Origin: Asparagopsis taxiformis
Taxonomy: Eukaryota > Rhodophyta > Florideophyceae > Bonnemaisoniales > Bonnemaisoniaceae
NCBI GenBank assembly: GCA_030407315.1
Contig: JALQPE010002362.1
Span: forward strand, 1-64,000
DNA: 64,000 nt
Reading direction: 5' to 3'
How positions within the stretch are numbered: the first letter of the stretch is position 1; the number at the start of each line of letters is the position of its first letter. Made by a program: the position numbers and the translations under genes. A model generated the notes under the pieces. It was not told where the DNA came from. It saw only the letters and a list, made by a program, of their open reading frames with translations, and searched no databases. Positions 12,078 to 23,739 of the stretch are shown one piece after another.

Positions 12078-12410
12078 GACTAGTCTGGCGACCGTCTGCA
12101 CCAGATTTGGACAACCGCTCCTGCTCCACATTTCGTCTAGTCGTCGCATTCGATGCTTTAATGATGTATGTTTCTGAATATTCCGACGGTGTTCGTCGTA
12201 GTACATTGAGACTGTTGTGCACCAGCAGTTCAGAAACGTATTTGAAAGGAACTATAGAAGGTGCTGCCCACGTGGTGCTGACCGATGGTGGTGAGTGTTT
12301 CATGGAATATGGACGGGAGCACAAAGCAGGGCGGTGCACGAGCCATACGGTCACTACGAGTGGGGCACAAAATTTGGTAATTTTTTGGGCTCAAAAATTA
12401 CCAAATTTTA
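12078..12410 (-). repeat. Diverged non-autonomous element, copy C
   Basis: The body shares blocks with copy B (CAGATTTGGACAACCGCTCC, GGTGCTGCCCACGTGGTGC, CATACGGTCACTACGAGTGG) but is otherwise diverged and shorter. It ends in a plain foldback at 12369-12410 and is followed by GACTAGTCTGG. The reverse complement of the sequence GACTAGTCTGGCGACCGTCT seen at its start lies just before copy A (about 6,697-6,718), so copies A and C share flanking sequence. Confidence 0.75.
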
Positions 12411-12488
12411 GACTAGTCTGGAACTTCTCCGTGCCACTCCATGGAGTATAGTGTTTGCACTGAGTGCTCTGTCTGCAGTTGCGAAGCT

Positions 12489-12552
12489 GCAAGAAACACT
12501 GTCGAGTAGTGAAGGAGAGGCATCTCCTTCACTACTTGACAGTGTTTCTTGC
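12489..12552. repeat. 30-bp-arm hairpin at the left flank of the transposase
   Basis: Arms of 30 bases (left arm starts GCAAGAAACACTGTC, right arm ends GACAGTGTTTCTTGC) with one mismatch and a 4-base loop GGCA. Just outside lie TATAGTGTTTGC on the left and GTAAACACTATA on the right, a second imperfect inverted pair. It may be an end structure of the adjacent transposon. Confidence 0.8.
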
Positions 12553-12855
12553 TAAGTAAACACTATAGGATGAATTACGATTCTGGTAAAAACTATGTCA
12601 TTCTTTGAAATTTTCAGTCTTCATGTATACTCATCAGTACTTTGCACTATTTCCTGGCTTCCATGGAAATAGAGAACATGTTCTCTGCAACGACTGTAAC
12701 GGTCAGCTCTGAGATCTCCCCTTCCAATTTCGTTCTTCTACAGATTGATAGACTATAGAGATTTGTATCCTCATAATATAGAGGCGTACAGCGTTTCCCT
12801 CCCTTCCAAACAGCTGTTTGCACCTAGGTGCTACCTCAATCCAGGTTATCGAGAT

Positions 12856-15800
12856 ATGGCTAGACCGAGAAAGTCTAGGAATGGCCCGAGGCTCCGTTTC
12901 AACTATGTAGCCCCTGTCCGCAATCGGACTAGACGCTCGACATCCAGAACAGTCTCAAATCCTTTTGCCGTTCAGGAAATGGACTGCAATACACCAGAAA
13001 CCCATCATCCTCGCCCGGCAACAGAGTATGGTAGCACTTCGAACCCTCCCCATGCTCCCATAGCTACCAATTCGCAGACCCCAGATCCAGATCCAGTCCT
13101 CCCTTCCTCGTCTTCACAGGATATCTTCAGACCTGGGAGCAATTCTGTGGATACCACCCTCCCTTTGACGTACGCCAATAGTGGGCAGCAGAACAATATA
13201 CTCAAGTATACTTCTGGAACAATTGTTCCAGAAGTTCAAAAAGCTTGTATTACTCCTAGCGACGATGATATTGTACTATCCTCCGGCAGAGACCCCGTCA
13301 CTTCTGCTGCGACAGTTCCTAAACTGTGCCATCCCGCTGCTTCCGACCATCATGAGAACGTCACCGCAACAAACGACTCCGATTCGGATGACAACGACCT
13401 GTTTCTACAGGAGGAGGCAGAAGCGAAGCTCCTAATCTCTTCTCCCTTTATCATGAACACGTCCAATCCAGACAAAGCTCGCAATTACATGACAGAATGG
13501 ACAACGTTGTACGCTGTCGCCAAACTGACAGGGTCGACGAAATGCACCGCAGCAAACCTTCAGGAAGATCGCGTGTTGTTCGATTTCGCTAGACAAGGTT
13601 CCACGAACAAACACGTTCAGCGAAGTCTACCCCATTATTCGACAATTATGCGGAAGGTAAGACCGTGGCTGTTCTTCAACGCATGGTTACGTTCGGAAAC
13701 CGTATACTTCCCTGTAAACGCAGAGCGTAGTGCAGCTCGTGTTGCCTCTTCTGCAATTCTACGAAGAAGCAAGGTCGAACAAAACAAAGCTAGTCAATCA
13801 GCACCTGTACTTATCGTTCCACCAAGCGAATATGCACGAGCAGACATTACTGCACCACATATATTCGACCTTGCGTGGCGTGATAACACACAATTGGATG
13901 CTTCCGACTCGGATGACATACTAAGTTTACATGGTAACGTGTGCAAGTCGAAGCTAGGAAAATTCAGAGAGTACTCCTTAAAAGGACAAAACTACACGAT
14001 GAGGGCGGAGGCGGTAAAAGACGGCTTTCCCGTTTCTGCTTTCGGTGGTAGTATTGTGGAACTGCATGTCACATCAGGGCAGCACGCCTCTTCTCTAGAT
14101 CCTACTCTCAGTTCCCTTTTCCAACATGAATCACTATCTTCCAGCCATGAGTCGTTCAAAGCTATCACATCTTCTTCATGGATAAACTCCGGTGCCACAT
14201 TTCATAGTAGGCTTTCGGTCTCCCCGCATTCATATGGGTCCGCCTTCATCCTTCAGAAAGAGTCGTTCCGGGAATATGCTCGGCCGGGTGATCACCTGAC
14301 AGTTTTATCACCCAGTCCTGAGTGTAACCCTACTCAAAATTGTGGTATACAGTTCTTCATTGGGCTTGTCGTCAGCTCTCCCGGACCGCCAGGCCCATCA
14401 CAAAAACTGCTCTTTCTCGTCAACTCTGAAGGGCATTACAAAGTTGTCGGCGGAACTCGTGCAATCAATAATGTCAAGTTATTGAAACCAGGCACGAGCC
14501 CCAGCCCCTTTCATCCTACACATCTCCGTGGGGTTCTCAGCTGCGGTACCACATACTACGTCTATCCATTTCTTTTATACTGCGATGACTTCAATGAAGC
14601 CTCTGGTAAGAAAGGGAGTGCTGGAGGATGCTATATGCTCCCAATGGGTCTTCCGCTGGACTGTCGCCGGAACAGTTCTGCTGTGCGCGTTATCGGTGTC
14701 ACAGGTCCTGGTGTTAGTACAAACCATATCCTTCGACATATCTCTAGAGACATTATTCAAGGATGTACGTCGGGGTTTCGTGATGTCGATCCAGACGGCA
14801 ATGAATGTCTAATTTTCCTGGACTTTATTGGTTTCGTATCGGATTATCCTGCCTGTTCTCATGTGCTGGATGTCATGGGGCACAACGCAGACTGCCCATG
14901 CCATTTGTGTTTCTTTGTAAGAGGGGGAAATATGGGAAGAACTCGCAGTTTGGCTACGACACCCGTTTACATTCGAGCTCTGATACACACTTTCGCACAT
15001 CCGAGCGAACAGCTGCTGTTCAGTCATCGGAAAGTTCTGCAAACATCTTGAAGTATCTGGGTTTGAGAACAGTGCAAAATATCACAGACACTCCATTGCA
15101 TCTCATTGAAAGACTACTTCATGAAGCTAGGTCCAAAGGGCTGGTTCCAACCGGGACACCACTCGGAAACGATGGTCTACGAATCCCTGTCGTGCCTGCT
15201 ATTCTGGACCCATACCGTTCGACGTTTGTTGGAATTGACCATCTCCTCCATGGACTGGCAAAGGATGCTCTGGACAATGCTTTTTCAAGCTTGCCTAATG
15301 ATGGTGTGAGAAGGCTGGCCGACAGGTTCATGGTGGATGCCCTCCGTGTATTGGGCCTCGCAAATCAGAACAGGATATATAACTTCAACGCAGGTGAAAC
15401 TCATACAATGGGAATCTCGGACAGATTTGCAGTTCTCCTCGTCGCCGAACACTGCTTCAGGTCTTCTCTGAAATTCCAATCGCAGACTACAAGGTCATCC
15501 GAAGGTAGCGGTTCAAGGTCACTCCAGGCTTCTGAAGAGCAACGCCATCTGTCTCTAGAACTTGTTCGTCTCCTGTCCTCTATATCTGCAGCTACATACT
15601 TCCTACCACGAAAAAATATCGACGGTTCTGAGGCAGTACAGAGAGCTACAGGGAATTCTGCGCACAACGGTCTCCGTCGTCTGCAGCAGCTATCGAAAGA
15701 ATATGCTACTCTAGTGGATGACCTGCTCAAGACTGTTCCTACCAGACAGCGGAGCACAGCGGTCTCGAAGAAACGGAAGATGCAGACAGAAGGTATAGTA

Positions 15801-16751
15801 ACGAATGATAATGACCACATTGAGATGGAAAACAAGACTGCTGGATTCCGGGCAAGGAAGATTCTTGACAATAAGCCAAACTTGCACCGTCTCATTGAGG
15901 CATTTGAACACACTGTTCCTCTGCTCGGACACGCTCGCCAGGTAGCTGAGCTATCATTCGAAGCAACACATCAACAAATGAAACGAGGTCTAGAGCATTC
16001 CGGAGGTGCTGACAGACAGTTGGATGCTATGTTAGCGGCACTCGGAAACTATTGGAAAGGAAGCCTCCATCTTGCTTTGAAAAGTTTCTCCAATTCTACT
16101 CCAGCATCTGTGGAGAGACAACGTTCTAAACGGTTTCTCCTTCGTGTTCTATTCGGACGGGAGCACTGTAAATCCATGGAGAACCTCCCGGCTAGTACGC
16201 TGCATGACCTCTGTCAAGAACCTCTTCTCGAACATTTGAATAGGTCTTCTTTACCATTCTTCTCTTCTCCATATTCATATTACTCGTGGACAGGAGTTCC
16301 CTCTTCATTACCACAGCAGGATTTTTCCTGTGGGCAGAATTCGGATGCAGTCATGCTTCGTGGAAAACCATGCAAGGGAGCACGTCTCAGTTCTGCCCAC
16401 CCTGCCTGTGCAGCTTCGCCCTCTGCTGCGTCTCGGGACTTTTCAAAGCCACAAGAAATAGCTTCTGGCTGTGTAGTACAAGCTTGCTACTCAGCTTCCC
16501 CGTCTTCTAGAATTCTACAGAAGACCTGTTCGCCTTCTTTTTGGGCTGTTACCACCGTGTTTGACCTGACTATTGATGGAAACATTGCTTCACCTGGAAA
16601 ACGTTTGCATACACGAATCTCACCAGGAAAACCTGTCTCCACCACACGCTATTGTTCTTCCAGTTATCAAGCAGAAGTCCTCCCCCACTACGTTTGCTCC
16701 GAACACCGATTCCGGCTCCTGGTTTCTCCCTCTCACTTCAGGGGTTCGTAA
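12856..16751 (+). pseudogene. Class II transposase (TNP2/Plavaka/KDZ-like), frame-broken
   Basis: ATG at 12856 (MARPRKSRNG). A basic, Ser/Pro-rich first part is followed by FLLYCDDFNEAS, PGVSTNHIL, FVSDYPACSH, and GHNADCPCHLC. This order of an acidic LYxDDFN site, a PG..., a D/E-x-PA and a CxxC resembles TNP2-type (CACTA/CMC) and Plavaka-like transposases; this is from memory of the families, not a search. At the 5-G run 14933-14937 the frame changes. The second frame carries IDHLLHGLAKD, VAELSFEATHQQMKRGLEH and LAALGNYWKGSL, a helical insert-like tail. A 32-base GT-AG intron starting GTAAGA and ending CGCAG would also join the frames, but one missing G explains it equally. The C-terminus is uncertain: another frame is open to 16905. 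Foldbacks lie on both sides (12,369-12,552 and 17,199-17,435). Confidence 0.6.
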
Positions 16752-17198
16752 GGTTGGTCTCCTCCACAATTGTAGCCCTTCATTATGTTCTGTGGAGCAA
16801 GGCACTTCGAATGGAGGAATTACGCATGGAGGTCCTTCGTTTATGGATGGTGGTTCCTTCTCTATCTTTGCAAGAGAAGATGGATATCCGCCAAGGACTG
16901 CATAATACTCTAGGGTCTAGTACATAAGCTTCTCTACCATATTACTTCCCGTAAACAAACTTCCTCATATTGTAGCCTTTCCGTCACATACATCCACCTT
17001 GACATTGGCCATACTTATGTCCCTTGTCCCAAAACTGTCAGACACTATGTTATATTTTATGTAACCATCTCTAATTCCTCGTCTATACCCCATTCATGCT
17101 TCTTCCAGAGCTTATCCATTCCTTGAACTGCCTCAAGCCTGAACCAGCTTCCTCAGGGCGGAACGTACCACAATAAAATTAAAGGCAAATTAAGTTTT

Positions 17199-17309
17199 TT
17201 TACTGCAGTAAAAACTGATCTACCAAATGCATCTTCCTAGATCACTTCTTACTGCAGTAAAAAGTGATCTACCAAATGCATCTTCCTAGATCACTTTTTA
17301 CTGCAGTAA
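17199..17309. repeat. Tandem copies of the inner foldback
   Basis: Three TACTGCAGTAA blocks separated by GATCTACCAAATGCATC-type spacers and their mirrors. This is the inner palindrome of the nested elements at 2.0, 2.5 and 12.0 kb, here without the outer AAATTTGG arms. This shows that the inner foldback is an independent element. Confidence 0.8.
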
Positions 17310-17395
17310 CTAGTCATTTTTTCTAATTTTTCATCATTGGCTCCTCAGCCTGCAATACACGTTTCCGCTCACAAGCGTGCAGCTGCACGCCAGCT

Positions 17396-17435
17396 GTAAT
17401 GAAATAGAACACTACCTAGTGTTCTATTTCATTAC
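17396..17435. repeat. Perfect 19-bp-arm palindrome
   Basis: GTAATGAAATAGAACACTA followed by CC and the exact mirror. It lies on the right flank of the 12.9-16.8 kb transposase, as the 12,489-12,552 hairpin lies on the left. Confidence 0.9.
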
Positions 17436-17649
17436 GTGTCATGACGAGTCCATCTCGAGTCCATGACGTGTCCATGACGTGTTCATAGATCATCGATGAT
17501 TTGTTTCTGATTTGTCAGTACGAAAAGCGCGCGCTTTCTCACTACGCAAGTGAAATACGCGACCTCTGGGCTCACTCTGCAGCAGTATTTAAGCCTTGCG
17601 TCACGCCGGGCAACATCGCCAGCACCTGTCGCTCGGAGCACACCACCTA

Positions 17650-17720
17650 CGCAGGATGGGGCGGCGGAGTGCAATCACATCCCTACGGATGTGATTGTGC
17701 CCCGCCGCCTCCATCCTACG
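17650..17720. repeat. GC-rich hairpin, arms about 33 bp
   Basis: The left arm begins CGCAGGATGGGGCGGCGG and the right arm ends CCGCCGCCTCCATCCTACG. There are a few mismatches, a one-base bulge and the loop CTAC. The flanking sequence has CAGTATTTAAGCC about 60 bases upstream. I do not know its role. Confidence 0.75.
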
Positions 17721-19296
17721 ATAAGGTTTTCCTGCTCATTTAGTCTTTTAGCCATTCCTCCCATTCTCTTTTTCTGCGGTTCTTCGTTGTTCTTCTGCTA
17801 ACATACTTTTCTGCCTTTCCTACTTTCTGTTTCGTCTTTCTCCAGGGCTACTGTCATTACTACGTTTTCTCACTTCTAATCGAGCTTTTGGCATACCGTT
17901 TCCAGCACTAACCACTGTGTCATCCACTTCTTTCCATCTATGTGCCAGCAGAAGTTTCTGGGTTCTCTACAATCCGCTTACTCAAGCTCTGGCTCCACTA
18001 TCAACGGTATGTTCTCTCGCTTCTAACCATGCTTCTAGCGTTGATGAAGTTACATTCCTAGCACTAACCATTGATTCATCTATTCTTTTCCTTCCAGGTG
18101 CCAACAGAAATTTCTGGCTTCCCCTCATCTCTCTTTTCATGCCTATATGTATTTGTAGTTACTTTATGTAGAGCTAGTGTTTTGCCGTTTAGTATCTGCC
18201 ATGGTGGCATAGTTCATAGTTCCGTAGTGCAGTGTACAGATGATCTTCATGTCGTTAAACTTTTGGCGTTAGCTGCCCATTTACCTATTCCATATCCACT
18301 ACACTATATCGTAAATCTTGCGTACCCGCTACTGGCTGCAACCTAGTCTAATTCATTGTCCCTATGCCGATTTCCATTCTACCTAGATATCGTTTCAGTC
18401 AGACCTATCCGTCCTGCAGTTTCTCCGCAAAAGTGCGATGTGCCGCCCGTTCTACCTTTCAGTTTCTACCCAGAGCGCCCACCGGTGCAACCACTCTACC
18501 CAGTGGACATGGTCCACGCCCACTCGACGGTACAACCACTCTACCCAGTTGACATGGTCCACGCCCACCCGACGGTACAACTACTCTACCCAGTGAACAT
18601 GGTCCACGCCAACCCGACGGTACAACCACTACATCCAGTGGAAGTGAACCGTACCCATTACAGTGCTCCACGGTGGAATAATACCAGTGTCACGAGCAGG
18701 TGTTATAATAGAATATATCCGGGCTTTACACAGTACTGTAGTTTGGAAACTAACCGCGCTTTGCCTTGGGCCGTACATGCCCAGTCAATGGTCCCTTTCC
18801 AGATTATCGTTTGACCAGTTCCACAAGTCAGCTTGGTCACGTCCCATAAGCAAAAAGTCACCTACTCTGGAATTATTCCAATGAATACAATAATCATACT
18901 TTGGTCACCGTCCATTCAGCGAGTGCTGCTTACGCCTGGTTTCAGACACCGGACCGTCACGGTGTGCCCATTATATTTTATAGTTTATTTCTACGAATCG
19001 CTCTGCACCTTCCACCACATATCGCAGTCACGGTGCACCCCATATCTAACTATACCCATATACAGTACTGGTTCCATTCCAACAGTCCGTGCCTGCGTGA
19101 CTTGGCCCGTTCTAGTCAACCCGCCGTCCTGCTCATATATGGACGTGGTTCATTTCCATCCCTACGTGTCCTTCCGTACATGGTTCAGCCATCACCTCAC
19201 GGCCACACCATAGTTCTGCTTGGTTCCTGCCTACTGTAAAACAAAATCGCCGTGCTGGTCTCAGCCCATGATTTTTTACATTTTTTTCGATGGGCC
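17721..19296. other. No supported gene; contains a short tandem repeat
   Basis: Several open frames exist on the plus strand, but none resembles a known protein and the composition is T/C-rich throughout. Apart from the 45-bp tandem repeat (listed separately) I see no structure. The right end borders the truncated end of a copia element. Confidence 0.4.
18485..18650 (+). repeat. 45-bp tandem repeat, about 3.7 copies
   Basis: Copies start at 18485, 18530, 18575 and 18620. Each contains CTACCCAGT and ATGGTCCACGCC with a few substitutions. In one plus-strand frame each copy would encode 15 residues with the core LYPVDMVHAH. Because 45 is a multiple of three, the repeat keeps frame, but I cannot show that it is translated. 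Confidence 0.8.
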
Positions 19297-20243
19297 TTAT
19301 CCAAACGTTGGGGATGGGCGTTCCGCTAAAATATGGTGACTAGTTCTACTGTACAATACGGCATTTTCCATGGAATATTCTCTATTTTTGCTTATCCTGT
19401 GAGCAGGTGCGAGATGGTCATACGGGAGAAGTCGGAGGCGATGAGAGAAATCAGCTAAGCCTTCGGTGAAGATTTTGCATGCCTGCTTGCTGCCATACAT
19501 ATACCCGTTAGTTGGGTTACGTGATGGGGGAACTTGACGGAGCCATCAAACCGTTTGGGTTGGTGCAGGAAGATGTTTTTCTCTGCAGGAAAAAGTTCAT
19601 GTAGAAATGCGGACTCGAGGTCCCAGTGGGAGGTGTGTAGATTGTTCGCAGCTGCTAGTGCCAATGCTGTTCTAATGGCATCCCTGCTGGCTAAAGGACT
19701 GGACAATTCATCGGGATCGTAGTGCAGTCCAGGAATTTGTCGGTCACCGCGAACTGTGCAGCGTACTTTGCGTATAGATTGGTTTCCGGTATTATCCTTT
19801 TTGAGTTTCAGAATGGTTTGAACGGAAAGGAGTTTGGTGTCTGTGGGAATTTCTGATTTGGGTACAAACGTGAGTACTCCTCTTTCTTCAAGACTATAAA
19901 GCTCAGAATTCCATGCCAATTCCCATGATTTGGAATCAGGTGCACGTTGAGCTTGTTTCAACGTTTTTGGTTCAGTGAAGATGAGCGGATCTGTGGCAGT
20001 GTAAGCGGAAGTGTGGAACGAAGTGTGAACGGGATCATGAAGTGGCTCATAAATGGAAAAGTCAGCTGCTCTGCATCGTGAAACACGATTGGTGGCACTG
20101 TCAAAGATGTGGTAGTGACGATAATCTGCACGTCCTATGTAGTGAACTAGTTTTGCGCGTGGTTCCAGTTTGTTGCGGGGAGCAGGATCGAGTACATGAC
20201 CGGTAGTGCCAAATGGTAGGAGAGTTCGGACATCGGGGTGCAA
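19297..20243 (-). pseudogene. copia B reverse transcriptase, 5' part
   Basis: WELAWNSELYSLEERG, IPTDTKLL, VRCTVRGDRQIPG, SSPLASRDAIRTALALAA and HWDLESAFLHE match the start of copia reverse transcriptase (the last corresponds to the DV(K/R)xAFLxG block). It continues in another frame with YGSKQACKIF, the counterpart of LYGLKQ, and then ends near 19,300. The YVDD block is absent. Confidence 0.8.
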
Positions 20244-20380
20244 TTATGGTAGAGAGCAATGGGTAGTTGACCGTGTGCGTTATGGGGTGTATGATTGTAG
20301 GGCGTCAGCTACTGCGATTGCAGCAAAACCCAAGGGGTTTGGCAGTCCACTGGATAGTAGTGAAGCGCGGGCAGTATCCA

Positions 20381-20941
20381 TTATTGTACGATTGACTCGT
20401 TCAGCGAGTGAATTTTCTTGTGGTGTATGTGGTACGGAGGGATGAGTGTGAATGTTATGTGATTCGTAAAACTTTTGAGGTCTGTCGTGTGATACTCAAG
20501 AGCGTTTTCAACAGTGATGTGTGTAACACGGTGCAGTGTATGAGTTGCGGTTGAGTTGATGTGCTGCATGAGAAGTTGGCCGACTGTTGACTTGGTCGGC
20601 ATAGATTGAAGAGTGAGGTAGCGGCTGCCTTCGTCTAAGAAGGTGACAAAGAATCTCTTCTTGGTAAGGGAAACAGTAGGGAAGGGACCACAGACATCGG
20701 TATGAATGTGTGTTCCTATTGGGGCAAGTCGTTTACGGCGTTTGAAGGGTGCAGCATGTTGCTTTCCCATTGCACAGCCAGAGCACGAGAATATTTTGGG
20801 AGGTGTGCGAAGTAGAGACCGTGGCATATTTGGAACAAGGCCGTTCTTAGCCATGTAATGTAATTTGGATGGATGGATATGATTGAGTTTTAAGTGCCAA
20901 TCATGGTAATCCCGAATTGTCGAAGGTAGATCAGGTTTCAT
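20381..20941 (-). pseudogene. copia B integrase fragment
   Basis: DWHLKLNHIHPSKLHYM with CSGCAMGKQ gives the HHCC zinc site. HTDVCGPF and FLDEGSRY cover the first catalytic Asp block, and THITVENALEYH the second. The frame closes before a clear third acidic residue. It is followed, in another frame, by the segment leading into the reverse transcriptase. Confidence 0.8.
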
Positions 20942-21332
20942 TCTGGTACGTGTGCGTGGTTGTGGGGCTGGTTTTGGTGTATGTGGTTTCTTTGAGATGA
21001 TCTTCTTCAGAAAAGCTGCTGGCTGGCTTGGACGTGTAGACTTAGATTTTTGAAGTGGTCTTTTGGGTAATTTGGGTGCTTGTGCAGGTGGCTCATTTGT
21101 ATTTCGCAGTTTTTTTTGGTTTTAGGGTGGAGGTGGAGGGAAAAGCTCGTGCTGCATGAGTGAGTGTGGGTTTAGTTTTGATAGTAGAAGAATGGGATCG
21201 GCGGTTAGGGCGTCTCTTGTGTTTGAGATTGTTGGGAAATCGTTTGGGAATGATAATATGAAATAATCCATCCTTTGTTTTTGGGTGCGGAGATGACTAT
21301 GTCGGAGTTTGGTGGAGGTGTGGATCGTTTCT

Positions 21333-21692
21333 TTACGTAAGCGTGATCTTTTTGAAAGAGTACATCATGGGTATTGGCAATTGGCCGGCGGAAAGGAGAT
21401 TGTTAGCCAGTGTCGGTGTGACTACAACATCATGGGGTGGTAATGTAGTGGATGGATTGATGGGGACTTCGGTATTTCCATGGTGTGTAATTTTTGCCGG
21501 ATGCCCATCGGCACACAACGTATCCGAGACAGTCATAGAGACGCCTGGTATTGGATGAGTTAGATGAGTCTTGTTGGCGCCAGAGTCTAAGATGTAAGAC
21601 GAGTGAGGTGATGGACGTACATCGGAATCCGACATGATTGTGGAAGGATGAATGTCAGAGAATGAGTCTTGGATTTTGTAGTGCAATACCAC
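21333..21692 (-). pseudogene. copia B protease
   Basis: SSYILDSGANKTHLTHP is the copia aspartic-protease signature (DSGA), and TLANNLLSAGQL is the typical conserved segment after it. It follows directly on the inserted sequence that separates it from gag. Confidence 0.85.
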
Positions 21693-21694
21693 TT

Positions 21695-23735
21695 GGCGAA
21701 GCGCTTACAGCTAGGTGTTTCACCTCCAATTTTGGGCACTTTACCCAATTCTTTTATTTCGAAACTATTTTGAACTATCTATTCTAACAGCAGTGCAATC
21801 ACTGAACACGTGGCACGTGACACCAGTGATACACTGAACTATACACTACAGCTAACATTTTACACTGTATTTACAGTGTGCCAGCGCCGCCGGCGCACCC
21901 GTCACTTAGGGTTTTCGACCACCCTACTGTATCAGTATTTAGCCTACCTATTGGACACCAACCACAAGGACAATTAGGGCTACAAGCCACATATAATTTA
22001 GAATTTAACTAGAGGCGAACCGCCATGTCCTTTGATTGTAAAAGCTAGCCGGAAGCTCGGTGTCCAATCTACCCCCAGGGTGCGTTTTGCCTACTGATTC
22101 ATGTAGCAGGTAGAAAATCCGCTAGAGCGGCAAACCACCCGACAGGTGTCCCGAGCCTCGGTAGAGGAAGTGGTAGAGCAGATGAACCTTATAGTATACC
22201 CAGCGGGTTGTCTCGTATGAGAGAAGGGATCGCTACCGGAGGGGGTTGTGCGATTATAGCGCTCACGCGAGGTGCGTATTAATGGAGCAAGATGACGTAA
22301 TCCGTCGAGCTGTTGGCTAACCCTAAGGTTTTCCCGGAGAGGGGTTGAACAATAGGTATGCGAACACTGTTCCTGTGGGTCGTAATTCCACTTGAGTTTA
22401 CGTTACTCTAGAACCGTGCCTACTGGCTAGTCCAGTGGCAGTTTTATACTAAGTCTACTGTAAGCTAGGGTTAGTGGTTAGGAATAAATATCCAGTTAGT
22501 GACCAATCAGAACCCAATTACTGGCGCTCGCCTACCCGCGAGGTTATTGCCAGTTAGGCTTACATTATAATGTACAGCTGGTTAGCTTAAGTTAGAAATT
22601 TGTCCCTTGTGGGGTCTTGGCCGGGGCCGATAGGCCCGAATAGGGTGTCTACAGCCTTGCGCTTGTCCTAATTACAGGAAACACGCCCAGTTGGCTGGTG
22701 CCTTGTGATTGGCACATCCCTTAAGTGGGCACCCAATAGGGAAGCGACACGACTCTTGTTGAGAGGACCGCCAGGCGGTATGACAATTCAGTGTGATTCT
22801 CCCTTGGCAATGGTGCTTGGCACTCTTCCGGTGTCCCTTTTCGCTGAATCAGCTTCTCAATGTCGGGACGCTGTATCAGCATTGCCCCTACCACGCGTCA
22901 CCGGTGGTGCGCGTGCCCCTCAATCAGGTATCTTCGGCCGCCTGGTGCCCATCCGGAGGTATGGTTGCGAGCCACTCCCAACTTGCGTTTCGCAGTCTCA
23001 TTGCAGCCTGCTTCGACTTTGGCTATAGTGTCTGGCCTGCTTCTGGAACTCATTCCCCGCTGTATCAGCTTTCTGTCCTGGCCGTCGTGCTAGTTCAGCA
23101 ACCCCCCCCCCCGCCGACCAATCGGAATTGGTTATTGATGTGCTCCCAACTATCGTTTTTCAGTCTCATGGAAGCCTGCTTCTTCTTTGGCTATAGCGCG
23201 GACCGCGCCGACACTGGTCACTCAACTGATTCAGTCTGTGACTGGTTACTCTGCTGGATCAGCTTTCCTTTCCCCGATACCACGCGTCACCGGTGGTGCG
23301 CGTGCCCTTCGATCAGGTATCTTCGGGTGCCTGGTGCCCGGCTCTTGAGCCACTGCCCCTCTCCCTCTGTACCAGCGTATCTCTGTATGTATCGCTGTAC
23401 CAGCGGCCGCCCTACTCTCCAGGGCTCCCCTTCTTCTTCCCTTTTTGCTTCTTATACAAGTCACTCATCCCTTTTGTGCCTGGTGTTCTCCCTTCTTCCC
23501 TGTTAGGGTTGGTGAACCACCATCCTTTTGGTGCACCACCATGACTCACCATGTTACCACAGGATTCTAGACGGATCGTCTGTGTGGCCTTACAACTCAC
23601 ACTAAGTCAGGCGATTCGCCTTTGCTCTTCCACACTCAACCCGAGCCTGACTACCGAGACAGGAGGGCTCGAACACCTCGCGGTGGCTCGCCGATTCGGC
23701 TTACAGCCAAGGCTGCCCGTTGTCGAATCGACCAA
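21695..23735. mobile_element. Unclassified insertion inside copia B
   Basis: About 2 kb with no recognisable protein separates copia B gag from protease, so it is presumably a later insertion. It contains internal diverged direct repeats: the block starting CCACGCGTCACCGGTGGTGC occurs at about 22,890 and 23,280, and a block ending in TTTGGCTATAG occurs at about 23,027 and 23,199. I could not define exact ends or a target-site duplication. Confidence 0.5.
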
Positions 23736-23739
23736 GCCA

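Noticed and set aside
14916..14950. Ultra-short GT-AG introns of 31-35 bases (also near 10,000 and 55,160)
   Set aside because: They restore frame with GT-AG ends, but a single-base indel in an adjacent run does so equally well, and at 14,930 the sequence that would be removed reads as conserved protein. Not counted as introns.
18356..19239. Several plus-strand frames of 60-150 codons at 17.9-19.2 kb
   Set aside because: Overlapping frames in T/C-rich sequence, no homology by eye and no clear start; only the tandem repeat is kept.
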